Shown piece after piece: positions 8,038 to 17,539 of a stretch of 64,000 nucleotides of DNA (position 1 is the stretch's first letter; every line of letters begins with the position of its first letter). Source of the DNA: Kineococcus aurantiacus (GTDB taxonomy: Bacteria > Actinomycetota > Actinomycetes > Actinomycetales > Kineococcaceae). The DNA lies in contig NZ_JACCBB010000001.1 of the NCBI RefSeq assembly GCF_013409345.1, positions 4,402,001 through 4,466,000 on the forward strand, written 5' to 3'. The notes beneath the pieces are model-generated. The model saw only the letters and a program-made list of their open reading frames with translations, did not search any database and was not told the origin of the DNA. A program made the translations under genes and the position numbers.

Positions 8038-9015
8038 CTAACGGGCCGCGAACCCTCCGGCGAGGCGGTCGAAGCCCTCGTCCAGCGGCACCCGCGGCGA
8101 CCAGCCCAGCCGCTGCCGGGTGCGGGTGGTGTCGAACCAGTGCGCGGTGGACAGCTGCTCGGCCAGGAACCGCGTCATGGGCGGCTCGTCCGGGAGCGCC
8201 AGCCGCGTCCAGACCCGCTCCACGACGCTGCCGGCGACCTTGGCCACCGCCGAGGGGACCCGGCGCGTCGGCGCGGGCACGCCCGCGGCGGCGCAGATGC
8301 GGGCGAAGACCTCCGCCACCGTGCGCGGCTCGCCGTTGGTCACCACGAACGCCTCGCCGTGCACGCCCTCGTCCGCGCAGCGGTCCAGCGCCGCCACGAG
8401 CGCGTCCACCGCGTTGTCGACGTACGTCGTGTCGATCAGCGCGGTCCCGTCGTCCAGCAGCGGCAGCCGCCCCGCGCGGGCCCGGTCGGCGATGCGCTGC
8501 ACCAGCTGGGTGTCCCCGGGCCCCAGCACGATGTGCGGGCGGACCGCGCAGACCGCGAAGCCGGGGGAGTCGGCGGCCAGCGCCAGCAGCTCGGCCTGCG
8601 CCTTCGTCCGCGCGTACGACCCGTGCGCCGCGGCCGGGTCCGCCGGCGTCGTGCCCACCCCGATCAGCGCCGAGCCCGCGTGCGCCACCGAGGGGGAGGA
8701 GACCATGACGAACCGCTGCACGCCCGCGGCCCGGGCGGCCGCCAGGAGGTTGGCGGTGCCGTCGACGTTGGTGGCCACGTACTCCGGGTGGGGGCCGGTC
8801 ACCGACACCTTCGCCGCCAGGTGCACCACGGCCTCGACCCCGGCCACGGCGCGCGCGCACGCGTCCGGGTCCGTCACCGAGCCCAGGACCTCCTCGAAGC
8901 CGTCCAGACCAGCCGGGCGGCGCTGCAGCAGGCGCACCCCGTCACCGCGGGCGGCCAGCGCCCGCGCGGTCTCCCGGCCCAGCATCCCGCTGGCCCCCGT
9001 CACCAGGACCTTCAC
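8038..9015 (-). CDS. oleD: OleD, NAD(P)H-dependent 2-alkyl-3-oxoalkanoate reductase
   Basis: A 325-residue short-chain dehydrogenase of the 3-beta-HSD/epimerase type. The nucleotide-binding loop is VLVTGASGMLGRE at the N-terminus and the catalytic Tyr-x-x-x-Lys is SYARTKAQAE. In olefin biosynthesis OleD reduces the beta-keto acid made by OleA to the beta-hydroxy acid. The GTG start at 9015 overlaps the stop of the oleBC gene by four bases, which argues for translational coupling. The identification rests on family features plus the oleA-oleBC-oleD order; alone it would only be called an epimerase-like reductase. Confidence 0.88.
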   Translation of the reverse strand: MKVLVTGASGMLGRETARALAARGDGVRLLQRRPAGLDGFEEVLGSVTDPDACARAVAGVEAVVHLAAKVSVTGPHPEYVATNVDGTANLLAAARAAGVQRFVMVSSPSVAHAGSALIGVGTTPADPAAAHGSYARTKAQAELLALAADSPGFAVCAVRPHIVLGPGDTQLVQRIADRARAGRLPLLDDGTALIDTTYVDNAVDALVAALDRCADEGVHGEAFVVTNGEPRTVAEVFARICAAAGVPAPTRRVPSAVAKVAGSVVERVWTRLALPDEPPMTRFLAEQLSTAHWFDTTRTRQRLGWSPRVPLDEGFDRLAGGFAAR

Positions 9016-11675
9016 GCCAGCTTCCCCGCCCTCTCGCCCGCCAGGACCCGCTCGGCCCACGCCGTGACGCGGGCCCGGTCGATCTTGGAGTTGTGCCGCA
9101 CGTCGGTCGGCAGCGCCGGGACCAGCAGCACCGCCACCAGGTTGCGGCCGGTGGCCGTCCGCACCGCCTGCGACAGCACCGGGTCCGCGACGGTCGTGCG
9201 CCGCACGGCGTCGGTGGCCTCGGCCACCACGACGAGCTGGCGCGCGGCCCGCGGGCCGATCCCGACGAACGCCGCCCGGGCGATGCCCGGCACGGACTCG
9301 GCGCGCTGCTCGACCCCGACGGGGGTGACGACCTCGTCGGCCGTGGTCACCACGTGCGCCAGCCGGCCCTCGACCCAGACCCGGCCCTGCTCGTCCAGGT
9401 GCCCCACGTCACCCGTGCGGTGCCAGCGCCCGGCCCGGACCGTGCCGCGCAGGGTGGGGGAGGGCCGCACGTCGACGCTGGCGGCCTGGGTGGCCCACAG
9501 CTGGTCGTAGTGGTCCTTGACGTGCTCCCCGCCGACGACGAGCTCGCCGACGACCCCGGGGGTGCCCACCAGGTCCACCCCGGCGACGCCGTCGGCGTCC
9601 AGCGGCGCGACCGCCACCGTGACGCCCGGCACCGGCAGCCCCACGCAGATGCCCTCCCCGGCCCCGGCGGCCAGGATGTCCGACAGGCCGACGTCGGTGG
9701 CCGGCAGCACCTCGGTGGCCCCGTACGGGGTCCGCGGGTCCGCCAGCGGCATCAGCTCCTTGACCCGCTGCAGCAGCGGGGTGGGCACCGGCGCCCCCGC
9801 CGACAGCAGCGTCGTGACCGTGCCCAGCGCCCGCCGCTGCCGCTCGTCGAGGTCCCCGGCGGTGGCCAGGACGTTGACGACCGCGGCGGGGGACAGGAAC
9901 ACCGACGTCGCCGAGGCCGCCGCGACCGCGTCGGCCAGCGCCACCGCGGTCAGGGTCGCCGGCTTGGTCACGTCCATCGCGGGCACCACGCCCGTGGCGC
10001 CCAGCGCCGGGCCGAACAGCGCGAACGGCGCGAACGCCGACACCAGCGGCTGCCCCGGCCCGATCCGGATGACCCGGCCCATGGCCTGCGCCAGCTGCGC
10101 CAGCTGCCCGTGGGTGTAGACCACGCCCTTGGCCGGGCCCGTCGAGCCCGACGTGAACAGCACCGCGCCCTCGGCCCCGGGGCCCGGCTCGGGCGGCAGC
10201 GCCGTCCCGGCGGCCAGCGCCCGGGCACCCTCGGCGGCCACGTCGACCAGGTCCGCGACCGCGACCCGCCGCCCCGGCCAGCGCAGGACCCGCGCCGCCA
10301 GCAGCGCCCTCGGCACCCCCACGACCCAGTCCACGCCCGCGCCGGTGACGGCCCGCGACAGCCCCCGCACGCCCAGGCCGGCGTCGGCGACGACCGCGAC
10401 CGCGCCCACGCGCAGCACCGCGTACAGCGCCGCGGTCAGGTCCGCGCCCGGCGGGACCAGCAGCGACACCCGCTGCCCCGGCGCCATCCCGCGCGCGGCG
10501 AAACCGGCCGCCAGCTCGTCGGTGCGCCGCGCCAGCAGCGCCCACGACACCGCCCGCGACGTGCCGTCGGGGCGCATCTCCACGACCGCCGGCGACCCGG
10601 ACACCGCCGGGTCGCCCGAGCGCTCCCGCAGCGCCGCCCACAGCGGCGGCACCGGCACCGCCGGCCCGGGGTCGGGCGCCTCCTCGTGCGCCGCCGGGGC
10701 CAGCACCCGCGCGTCGAGCCACCGCAGCACCACGTCGGCGAACGCGGGGTCCTCCGGCGTCAGGTGCGAGGCCGAGGCGAACCGGTGCACGTCGGCGTGC
10801 GGCACGCGCGCCCGCCAGTCCCGCAGGAACCACTCGGTGAACACCGGGTCCCGCGGACCCCACGCCACCAGGGTCGGCACCCCCGCCGCCGCGAGCTCAC
10901 CGATCCCGGCGCTCACCGCGTCCAGCGCGGGCCGGCTCGGGTGCTGCGCCCCCACGGGGACGTCCGCCACGAACGCGTCGATCCCGGCGCGCTCGGCCGG
11001 GGTGGAGTACGGCGCGCGGTAGGCGGCCTTGACCGCCGCGGGCAGCGCCGGTCGCGGCAGGGCCAGCGTCGTGCGCAGGAACGCCTCCGACCCCGACGTC
11101 ACGCGCCGGCGCACCCCCGGCGCCAGGACCGCCTTGAGGACCCCCGGGGCGCCGGCGTCCGCCGGCCAGCTCGCTGCGGTGTTCGCCACCACCAGGCCCA
11201 CCAGCTCCACGGGGGAGGCGGGCCGGTGGTGCAGCGACGCCGCCCACCCCGAGGCGACGATCCCGCCCCAGTCCTGCCCCACGGCCACCACCGGGCCCGA
11301 CAGCCCCAGCGCCCCGACCAGGCCCGCGAGGTCCTCGACCCGGTCGGCCAGCCGGCGCTGCACCCCCGTGCGCTCGGAGAAGCCCATCTCCAGCTGGTCC
11401 ACCGCCACCACGCGCCAGCCCAGCGGCACCGCCGAGGCCGCCGTGGCCAGACCGCGCCACAGGTAGGACCACGTCGGGTTGCCGTGCACGCACAGCAGCG
11501 TGCCCACGACCTCCCCGTCGCGGGCGTGCGGCGCGGTGTCCAGCACGTGCCAGGTCCGCTCCGCCCCGGTGTGGTCCGGTGCCGTCACCAGCTGCGACCA
11601 GCGCGGGTCCCAGCCCGGCAGGTCCGCCGCCGGCGTCACCGCCGGCAGCACCGCCCCCGTCGTGCCAGCGCTCAC
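9012..11675 (-). CDS. oleBC: OleBC fusion: beta-lactone decarboxylase plus beta-lactone synthetase
   Basis: An 887-residue two-domain enzyme. Residues 1 to about 320 form an alpha/beta hydrolase of the haloalkane-dehalogenase type (OleB) with the nucleophile motif GQDWGG near residue 135 and CVHGNPTWSYLWR before it. It decarboxylates cis-beta-lactones to cis-olefins. Residues about 345-885 form an AMP-binding domain (OleC) with the adenylate motif FTSGSTGPAKGVVYTH, YGATEVLP, and WHRTGDVGHLDEQGRVW. OleC turns the beta-hydroxy acid into the beta-lactone. The GTG start at 11675 overlaps the oleA stop. OleB and OleC are separate proteins in most Proteobacteria, while fused forms are known in actinobacteria. 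Confidence 0.92.
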   Translation of the reverse strand: MSAGTTGAVLPAVTPAADLPGWDPRWSQLVTAPDHTGAERTWHVLDTAPHARDGEVVGTLLCVHGNPTWSYLWRGLATAASAVPLGWRVVAVDQLEMGFSERTGVQRRLADRVEDLAGLVGALGLSGPVVAVGQDWGGIVASGWAASLHHRPASPVELVGLVVANTAASWPADAGAPGVLKAVLAPGVRRRVTSGSEAFLRTTLALPRPALPAAVKAAYRAPYSTPAERAGIDAFVADVPVGAQHPSRPALDAVSAGIGELAAAGVPTLVAWGPRDPVFTEWFLRDWRARVPHADVHRFASASHLTPEDPAFADVVLRWLDARVLAPAAHEEAPDPGPAVPVPPLWAALRERSGDPAVSGSPAVVEMRPDGTSRAVSWALLARRTDELAAGFAARGMAPGQRVSLLVPPGADLTAALYAVLRVGAVAVVADAGLGVRGLSRAVTGAGVDWVVGVPRALLAARVLRWPGRRVAVADLVDVAAEGARALAAGTALPPEPGPGAEGAVLFTSGSTGPAKGVVYTHGQLAQLAQAMGRVIRIGPGQPLVSAFAPFALFGPALGATGVVPAMDVTKPATLTAVALADAVAAASATSVFLSPAAVVNVLATAGDLDERQRRALGTVTTLLSAGAPVPTPLLQRVKELMPLADPRTPYGATEVLPATDVGLSDILAAGAGEGICVGLPVPGVTVAVAPLDADGVAGVDLVGTPGVVGELVVGGEHVKDHYDQLWATQAASVDVRPSPTLRGTVRAGRWHRTGDVGHLDEQGRVWVEGRLAHVVTTADEVVTPVGVEQRAESVPGIARAAFVGIGPRAARQLVVVAEATDAVRRTTVADPVLSQAVRTATGRNLVAVLLVPALPTDVRHNSKIDRARVTAWAERVLAGERAGKLA

Positions 11676-12766
11676 CAGGCCAGCTCGAGCATCGCGGTGT
11701 TCAGCCCCGAGCCCACGCCCATCGCGATGACCTTGTCGCCGGGGGAGAACTCCGGGGCCGAGGCCGCGAGCGTCATCGGCAGCGAGATCGGGCCCACGTT
11801 GCCCCACGTCGGGAACGTCATGGGCACCTTCGCGGGGTCCACCCCGATCCGGTTCACCAGCGTCTCGGTGTGCACGCGGGAGATCTGGTGGATGACGAAC
11901 TTGCGCGCGTCGCGCCACCCCCACAGCGCGTCCCCGGCCTCGAAGGCGTCCACGACGATCTCGATGCCCTCGGTGAGCATCAGCTTGGCGTCGGTGCGCA
12001 TGTGGTTCATGTCCCCGATGCACAGCTCGTGGTGCGCCGTGCCCGCCCGCGAGACCCCGCCGACGATCCGGTGCCCCTCCGGGTGCCTGTCCGCCCGGCC
12101 GATGACCGCCGCGGCCGCACCGCAGCCCAGCGTCATCGTCGCGAACTCGTTGAGGAAGTCCTTGCGCGTGATCCCCTCGCGCTGCAACCGCGCGACCGTG
12201 CCCTCGTGCATGGAGCGCACGTCCTCGGCGCCCAGCACCACGGCGTACTCGATCATCCCCGCGTCGATCATCGCCGACGCCACCTGCACGCCGTTCACCC
12301 ACGCCAGGCACGCGTTGGCGATGTCGAAGTTCAGCGCCGACGTCGGCAGGTCCATGCCGTGGTGCACGCTCGTGGCCACCGCCGGCTCCAGGTGCGGGCG
12401 CGTGACGGTCGTGGAGATCACCATGCCGACCTGGGAGGCGTCCACCCCGGCCTCCGACAGGGCCTTGGCCCCGCACTCGGCCGCGACGTCGGAGGCGGCC
12501 TGGCCGGGGGCCCACCAGCGGCGCTCGCGCACCCCGGCGACCTTCTCCAGCAGGCCCGGGCGCAGGCGCAGCCGCTCCAGCGTCGGCGCCAGCACGTCGT
12601 CGAAGTGCGAGGAGGGCACCACCACCGGCGCCTCCACGTGCGAGATCGACAGGAGCGCGGCGTTCGACGGCGCGAACGTGGAGTTGCCCTGGAAGGGCGA
12701 CCCCACGCGGTGCGCGGAGGCAGCGTCGGAGCTGGAAGGGTCGAACAAGGGCTTCCCCGATCTCAT
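11672..12766 (-). CDS. oleA: OleA, thiolase-fold head-to-head acyl-CoA condensing enzyme
   Basis: A 364-residue FabH-like thiolase-superfamily enzyme that joins two fatty acyl-CoAs and releases a 2-alkyl-3-ketoacid. The catalytic cysteine lies in FDIANACLAWVNG, the histidine in FVIHQISRVH and the asparagine in TWGNVGPISLP, matching the Cys/His/Asn triad of OleA. FabH alone would look similar, but the following oleBC and oleD genes settle the role. It is the first gene of the ole operon and begins 51 bases after the stop of the transglutaminase gene on the same strand, so read-through from upstream is possible. Confidence 0.9.
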   Translation of the reverse strand: MRSGKPLFDPSSSDAASAHRVGSPFQGNSTFAPSNAALLSISHVEAPVVVPSSHFDDVLAPTLERLRLRPGLLEKVAGVRERRWWAPGQAASDVAAECGAKALSEAGVDASQVGMVISTTVTRPHLEPAVATSVHHGMDLPTSALNFDIANACLAWVNGVQVASAMIDAGMIEYAVVLGAEDVRSMHEGTVARLQREGITRKDFLNEFATMTLGCGAAAAVIGRADRHPEGHRIVGGVSRAGTAHHELCIGDMNHMRTDAKLMLTEGIEIVVDAFEAGDALWGWRDARKFVIHQISRVHTETLVNRIGVDPAKVPMTFPTWGNVGPISLPMTLAASAPEFSPGDKVIAMGVGSGLNTAMLELAW

Positions 12767-12816
12767 CGTTGGCCGCGCGGGCGGGAACTCAGGTTAACCG
12801 CCGACGAACGATCCGC

Positions 12817-14937
12817 TCACCGGGCCTCGCCCGCCCCACCCGCCCCTGCACCCGCCCGCAGCGCCAGCACCGCGGACGACGCAGCCTCCAACGCCGCCCG
12901 CGCCCCGTCCAGTTCCGCCCGCGGGGGCAGCTCGCGCCCGTAGCAGGCGCGTTCCACCACGGCCAGGGCGCCCGGCACCGCGTCCCACGCCCCTCCCAGC
13001 GCACCCGCCGGGCCCTGCGGGCCCGCCGCGACCAGCCGGTCCCGCCACGCCGAGACGCCCTCGGCCGCCCCGCGCCGCCACGGCACCGGCACCGCCGCGT
13101 CCCAGCGCCGCACCGCCAGCAGCAGCGCCGCGACCGCCGGGTCGGCGCGCCGCTCCGCCGCGGCCACCGGCACCGCCGCCGCGTCCCGGCCCGCCCGCCG
13201 CACCAGCCACCACGCCAGCCACCACGCCAGCGCGGCGACGACCAGCAGCGCACCGGCCAGGCCGTACCGCAGCCCCGGCCCGGCCAGCACCGCGGCTCCC
13301 GCGGACTGCACCCACGACCACAGCCGCGCCCACGCCGAGGACCCGGCCCCCGACCCGGCCGCCGCCGTGCCCGCCGTCGGGTCCGAAGACACCCATCCCG
13401 TGCCCGGCACCCACACCTCCACCCACGCGTGGGCGTCCTCGGCGCGCAGCACCCGGCTCCCGCCGCTCTCGGTGCCCCCGGCCAGACCCGTCACCAGCCG
13501 CGCGGGGAACCCCGCCGAGCGCAGCAGCACGACCTCGGCGGCCGCGAACTGCTCGCAGAAGCCCACGCGGTCGGTGAACAGGAACGCGTCCACCGCGTCC
13601 CGGCCCGGGGCCGGCACCGGCGAGTCCACCGAGTACCGCGCGTTCGCGCGCAGGTACGCCGCCACGGCCCGCGTCGCGGTCACCGCGTCGCCGCCCGCGG
13701 CCAGCCGCACCCCCAGGTCCCGCACGCGCGCCGGCACCGAGACCGGCAGCTGGGACCACCGCTGCGCGTCCACCGGGCCCACCGAGCCCACCGCCCGCAG
13801 CCCCTCGTCGTCCACCGAGGGCACCACCCGTGAGGTGATCTCGTAGGTGGTGCCCGCCGGCGTCAGGTGCGTCACGGCCGCGTCCGCCCGGACCCCGGCC
13901 GTCGTCGCGACGCCGACCGGGAGGCCCGGCGCCGCCAGCGCCGGGTAGTCGGCCAGGGGCTGCACCGCGTCGGTGCGCTCGTCGCGCGAGGCGCCGTCCG
14001 GCACGGGGGTGCTCCAGCGCGTGGCCCCCGCGCGCGCCGTCCAGGGCGTCGCCGGCGACGTCGCCGTCCACGTGCGCCCGTCGTAGGCGTCCAGGACCGC
14101 CGAGCGCCACAGCTCCGGCGAGCCCACCGGCACCGACAGCAGCGGCGTGTCCGGCAGCTCACCGCGCGCGGACGTGTCGAGCGTGCCGCCCGCGTACGCC
14201 TGCGCCGAGCGGTCGGCGGCCCCCAGGTCCCCCGGCGCCCCGTCCGCGCCCAGGGCGCGGGCCGACGCCGCCAGCTCCGCCGACCCCAGGGCCCGTCCGC
14301 CCTGGGGGGTCGGCACGAGCAGGAACAGCACCAGCGCGGCCGTCGAGGCCGCCGACACGCCGAGGACCGTGCGGCGCACCTGGACGCGGTCGGCGGGCCG
14401 GTGCGGCACCGAGGAGGCCGTGCCCGCCAGTGCCGCCACCGAGACCAGCACCGCGGGCCCCACCAGGGCGTTCGTGGGGGAGACCCCCGCGGCCGCCACC
14501 GTCACCAGGACCGCCAGCCCCAGCACCGCGCGCACCTCCCGCGCCGTGCGGGCCACCGCGAACTGGCGCACCGCCACGGCGCTCGCCAGCACCGGCCAGA
14601 TCCCCAGCGCACCGCGGTCGGCCACGACCTGCGGGGACCACGCCAGCGTCGCCAGCGCCCCGAGGACGCCGACCCCCTGCAGCACCCCGCGCAGCTGCCC
14701 GTGCGAGTCCCCCCGCGAGTCCCCCCGCAGCCGCTGCAGCGCGACCGCCGCGAGCACCGCCGCGGCGGTCGTCACGACCGCCCCGCCGGGCACCCCGTCC
14801 GTCACGACGAGCCCCAGCACCGCGGCCACGACGGCCACCGCCGCGCACGCCGCGGCCAGCCCCGACGCGACGTGCGTGGCCAGCAGGTCCCCGGCCTCCC
14901 CGGTGCGCTCGGACCCGGTGCGCTCCTGCGCGCTCAC
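12817..14937 (-). CDS. membrane transglutaminase-like protein (TgpA/DUF3488 type)
   Basis: A 706-residue membrane protein. About six hydrophobic helices fill residues 20-210, followed by an extracytoplasmic region with a transglutaminase-like domain. The Cys-His-Asp triad is visible in VGFCEQFAAA (about residue 460), EDAHAWVEVW (about 502) and SSDPTAGT (about 515). A further helix lies near residues 555-580 (LAGALLVVAALAWWLAWWLV) and a cytoplasmic tail resembling DUF4129 follows. Together with the DUF58 and MoxR genes upstream, with 4-base overlaps, it makes the common MoxR-DUF58-TgpA cassette. Its physiological role in actinobacteria is not settled; a cell-envelope function is likely. Confidence 0.88.
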   Translation of the reverse strand: MSAQERTGSERTGEAGDLLATHVASGLAAACAAVAVVAAVLGLVVTDGVPGGAVVTTAAAVLAAVALQRLRGDSRGDSHGQLRGVLQGVGVLGALATLAWSPQVVADRGALGIWPVLASAVAVRQFAVARTAREVRAVLGLAVLVTVAAAGVSPTNALVGPAVLVSVAALAGTASSVPHRPADRVQVRRTVLGVSAASTAALVLFLLVPTPQGGRALGSAELAASARALGADGAPGDLGAADRSAQAYAGGTLDTSARGELPDTPLLSVPVGSPELWRSAVLDAYDGRTWTATSPATPWTARAGATRWSTPVPDGASRDERTDAVQPLADYPALAAPGLPVGVATTAGVRADAAVTHLTPAGTTYEITSRVVPSVDDEGLRAVGSVGPVDAQRWSQLPVSVPARVRDLGVRLAAGGDAVTATRAVAAYLRANARYSVDSPVPAPGRDAVDAFLFTDRVGFCEQFAAAEVVLLRSAGFPARLVTGLAGGTESGGSRVLRAEDAHAWVEVWVPGTGWVSSDPTAGTAAAGSGAGSSAWARLWSWVQSAGAAVLAGPGLRYGLAGALLVVAALAWWLAWWLVRRAGRDAAAVPVAAAERRADPAVAALLLAVRRWDAAVPVPWRRGAAEGVSAWRDRLVAAGPQGPAGALGGAWDAVPGALAVVERACYGRELPPRAELDGARAALEAASSAVLALRAGAGAGGAGEAR

Positions 14938-15998
14938 GACAGGTACCTCCAGCGCTGACCGTCCCCCACCAGCACCCGGCCGTCACGACCCGCCGCCCGC
15001 ACCGCGAGCTCCGGCCGCGCCACCGCACCGCGCTCGGCGGCCGCCAGCACGTCCAGCGCCGCCAGCCCCTCCGCGGCCCGCCCCCCGGCGTCCAGCACCG
15101 CCACCCGGCGGCCCGCGCCGCGCTCGGCGAGCACCAGGGCGCTCGCCGACGCCAGCAGCGCCTCGAAACCCTCCTCGCCCAGCCCGGGGACCGGGTCCAG
15201 GAGCAGGACCAGCAGCCCCCGCACCTCGGCCTCGCGCTCGACCACGACGAGCGAGGGGACGAGCGAGGGACCGGCCGGGGCCGACAACGGCCCCCGCCGC
15301 GCCGAGGCGCGCCAGTGCACGGCCGAGGCGGGGTCGCCCGCCCGGAACGGGCGCACCCCGGCGAGGTCCTCCACGCCGCGGGCGGACGGGGGGACCGGCA
15401 GCGCCGGGGGACGGGTGGGGGCGGGGTGCACCAGGACCGGCGCGGCCACGCGCGCGCTGCGCCGCTGCAGCAGCAGGCCCAGCGCGTCCGCGGCCTGCAC
15501 GACGGCCAGCGGCCCGGCGCTGGCACCGCGGGCGACGGCGGTGCGCGGCACCGCCAGCTCCACGGCCTCACCGGCGCCCAGGCGCGGCAGGCCCACGTGC
15601 ACGGCCGCGAACGCGTCGCCGTGCAGGTGCAGCACCACCGGGGGGCAGGACCGGGCGGAGGTGTTGCGCACCCGCACGGCGTGGACGACGGCCTCGCCGA
15701 CACGGGCCCGGGAGGGCACGCCCACCGAGACGGCCAGGTGCGCGAACGGCGGCGCCGTCACCACGGCCAGCAGCACGGCCGCGACCAGGACGCAGCCGGC
15801 CAGGGTCAGCCAGGGGTTGCCGACCCCGAAGGACAGCAGCAGCAGCGCCGGGCCCGACGTCACCAGCAGGATCGGGCGGAACCGCACGCTCGCCCCGCCG
15901 GGCAGGTCGGTCACCGGGTCGGTCAGCAGGTGCTCGGCCGGCGCGGCCACCCGGCCGACCACCGGATCGACGACCGGTGCGGTCACCGGTGCGGTCAC
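14934..15998 (-). CDS. DUF58 domain protein
   Basis: A 354-residue protein with two N-terminal membrane helices (about residues 30-70, ILLVTSGPALLLLSFGVG and LTLAGCVLVAAVLLAVV), a beta-rich middle and the DUF58 signature GVRPFRAGDPASAVHWRASARRGPL (listed here in two parts: the GVRPFRAGD block and the HWRASARRG block). The C-terminal part is related to von Willebrand A-type folds. The GTG start at 15998 overlaps the MoxR stop codon, and the gene end overlaps the transglutaminase start. DUF58 proteins are partners of MoxR ATPases, probably in assembly or maturation of envelope proteins. Confidence 0.87.
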   Translation of the reverse strand: MTAPVTAPVVDPVVGRVAAPAEHLLTDPVTDLPGGASVRFRPILLVTSGPALLLLSFGVGNPWLTLAGCVLVAAVLLAVVTAPPFAHLAVSVGVPSRARVGEAVVHAVRVRNTSARSCPPVVLHLHGDAFAAVHVGLPRLGAGEAVELAVPRTAVARGASAGPLAVVQAADALGLLLQRRSARVAAPVLVHPAPTRPPALPVPPSARGVEDLAGVRPFRAGDPASAVHWRASARRGPLSAPAGPSLVPSLVVVEREAEVRGLLVLLLDPVPGLGEEGFEALLASASALVLAERGAGRRVAVLDAGGRAAEGLAALDVLAAAERGAVARPELAVRAAGRDGRVLVGDGQRWRYLS

Positions 15999-16990
15999 CG
16001 GCGCAGGTCCACCGGCACGGCCTGGACCAGACCGGCCGCCAGCCGCTCCTGCGTGAGGGTCCGCGCCGCCGCCCCGCCGTCCTCGGCCAGGGCGAGCCCG
16101 TCCCCGGGCACCAGGCGGTGCGCCAGCACCGGGACCACCAGGGCCTGCACGTCCTCGGGCAGCACGTGGTCGCGGCCGGCCAGCAGCGCGCGCCCCTGGG
16201 CGCACCGCACCAGCGTCAGCGCCGCGCGGGTGCCCGCACCCAGCAGGACCCGCGGGTCGGTGCGGGTCGCGCGGCAGAGCCGCAGCGCCAGGTCCAGCGT
16301 CGCGTCGGCCACGTGGACGCGCGCGGTCGCCTCCTGCACCGCGACCAGGTCGGCCAGGTCCAGCACCGGCGTCAGCCGCTCGGGGCGGTTGCCGGCCAGC
16401 TGCTCGCGCAGCACCTGCCGCTCGACGTCCTCGGCCAGCGGCCCCAGCACCAGGCGCACCGCGAACCGGTCCAGCTGACCCTCCGGCAGCGGGTACGTCC
16501 CGTGCTGCTCCACGGGGTTCTGCGTCGCGACCAGCACGAACGGGTCCGGCAGGGCGTGGCGCACGCCGTCGACCGTGACCGCTCGCTCCTCCATGGCCTC
16601 CAGGAACGCCGACTGCGTGCGCGGCGACGTCCGGTTCAGCTCGTCCACGAGCAGCACCGGCGCGAACACCGGCCCCGGCACGAACCGGAACCCGCCCGTG
16701 GCCGGGTCCCACACCCCCGAACCCGTCACGTCCGCCGGCAGCAGGTCCGCCGTCGCCTGCACGCGGGAGCACTGCGCCCCCAGCGACGCCGCGAACGCCG
16801 TCGCCAGCGTCGTCTTGCCGCTGCCGGGCACGTCCTCGACCAGCACGTGACCACGGGCCAGCACCGCCGTGACGAGCAGTTCGACGGCTTGGCGGCGACC
16901 GCGCACGACCCGCTCGATCCCCTCGACGAGGGAACGGGCCAGCAGGGACGGGTCGCGGGACGGGCGCGCTTCGAGGAGGGCGTGACTCAC
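15995..16990 (-). CDS. MoxR-family AAA+ ATPase
   Basis: A 331-residue AAA+ ATPase with Walker A in EDVPGSGKTTLA (about residue 45), Walker B in VLLVDELNRTSP (about 105), sensor 1 in VLVATQNPVEQHGTYPLPE, and the C-terminal AAA lid. MoxR proteins act as chaperones in the activation of partner complexes. I chose the GTG at 16990 (VSHALLEARP...), because the longer frame to 17113 adds a low-complexity Arg-rich leader that overlaps the tRNA promoter region. It is the first gene of the MoxR-DUF58-transglutaminase operon. Confidence 0.9.
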   Translation of the reverse strand: MSHALLEARPSRDPSLLARSLVEGIERVVRGRRQAVELLVTAVLARGHVLVEDVPGSGKTTLATAFAASLGAQCSRVQATADLLPADVTGSGVWDPATGGFRFVPGPVFAPVLLVDELNRTSPRTQSAFLEAMEERAVTVDGVRHALPDPFVLVATQNPVEQHGTYPLPEGQLDRFAVRLVLGPLAEDVERQVLREQLAGNRPERLTPVLDLADLVAVQEATARVHVADATLDLALRLCRATRTDPRVLLGAGTRAALTLVRCAQGRALLAGRDHVLPEDVQALVVPVLAHRLVPGDGLALAEDGGAAARTLTQERLAAGLVQAVPVDLRR

Positions 16991-17142
16991 AGCCGGTGCA
17001 TCGGCACCCGCCCCCACCGACCCGACGCGGCGTCGCCCGAGCGGAGCAGCGGTGCGCGCGCAGCGGTGGCCGGGGCGACCTCCCGTGCGTGCTAGGGTTT
17101 TCCTCGTTCGCACGGGCCGAAAGGCCTAGGTGAGCACCACTC

Positions 17143-17227
17143 GTCCGGGTGGCGGAATAGGCAGACGCGCTAGCTTGAGGTGCTAGTCCACGTATAGTGG
17201 GTGGGGGTTCAAGTCCCCCCTCGGACA
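17143..17227 (+). tRNA. tRNA-Leu (anticodon GAG)
   Basis: A class II tRNA with a long variable arm. The 7-bp acceptor pairs GTCCGGG (17143-17149) with CTCGGAC (17220-17226). The anticodon stem is CTAGC/GCTAG around loop TTGAGGT, giving anticodon GAG. The T-loop is TTCAAGT in a GGGGG/CCCCC stem. CCA is not encoded. The last bases are duplicated 40 kb downstream, marking this gene as the integration target of the island. Confidence 0.95.
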
Positions 17228-17295
17228 CTCGTTGAGACAGCGACGAGACAGGCTCTGATCGGCACCCGTGCCGGTCGGGGCCTTTTTCGTTCCCG
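17217..17295 (+). repeat. attL: 79-bp direct repeat, left copy
   Basis: Starts at CCCCTCGGACACTCG inside the T-arm/acceptor of tRNA-Leu and runs through the terminator to CTTTTTCGTTCCCG. It is identical to 57377-57455, a distance of 40160 bases. A weaker similarity continues for about 40 bases beyond the exact match (ACTGCGGGT occurs in both). Confidence 0.93.
17251..17287 (+). terminator. tRNA-Leu rho-independent terminator
   Basis: A long stem with several G-U pairs (17251-17265 with 17268-17282), followed at once by a run of five T. This is the only classical hairpin-plus-T-run terminator noticed here, apart from its duplicate in the right att repeat. Confidence 0.85.
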
Positions 17296-17539
17296 GTCCC
17301 GATCCTTCCGACGCCCGTGGGGCAACTGCGGGTACGACGGCGGTCTGGGCTAGGTGGGGATCCTTGGTTGTACCCGGAACGCCCGGAGGACGACCTCGTC
17401 GAGAACCACTGTGGACGGCATCTCCTCGCCCATCAGCTACGAGTCGGACCACGACGACCCGACGGACCACACCACTTCCGAGACGGGAGCGCACGACCCT
17501 CGACCGACGCGGCGAGCGGCCGTGGACGACAACCGCACC

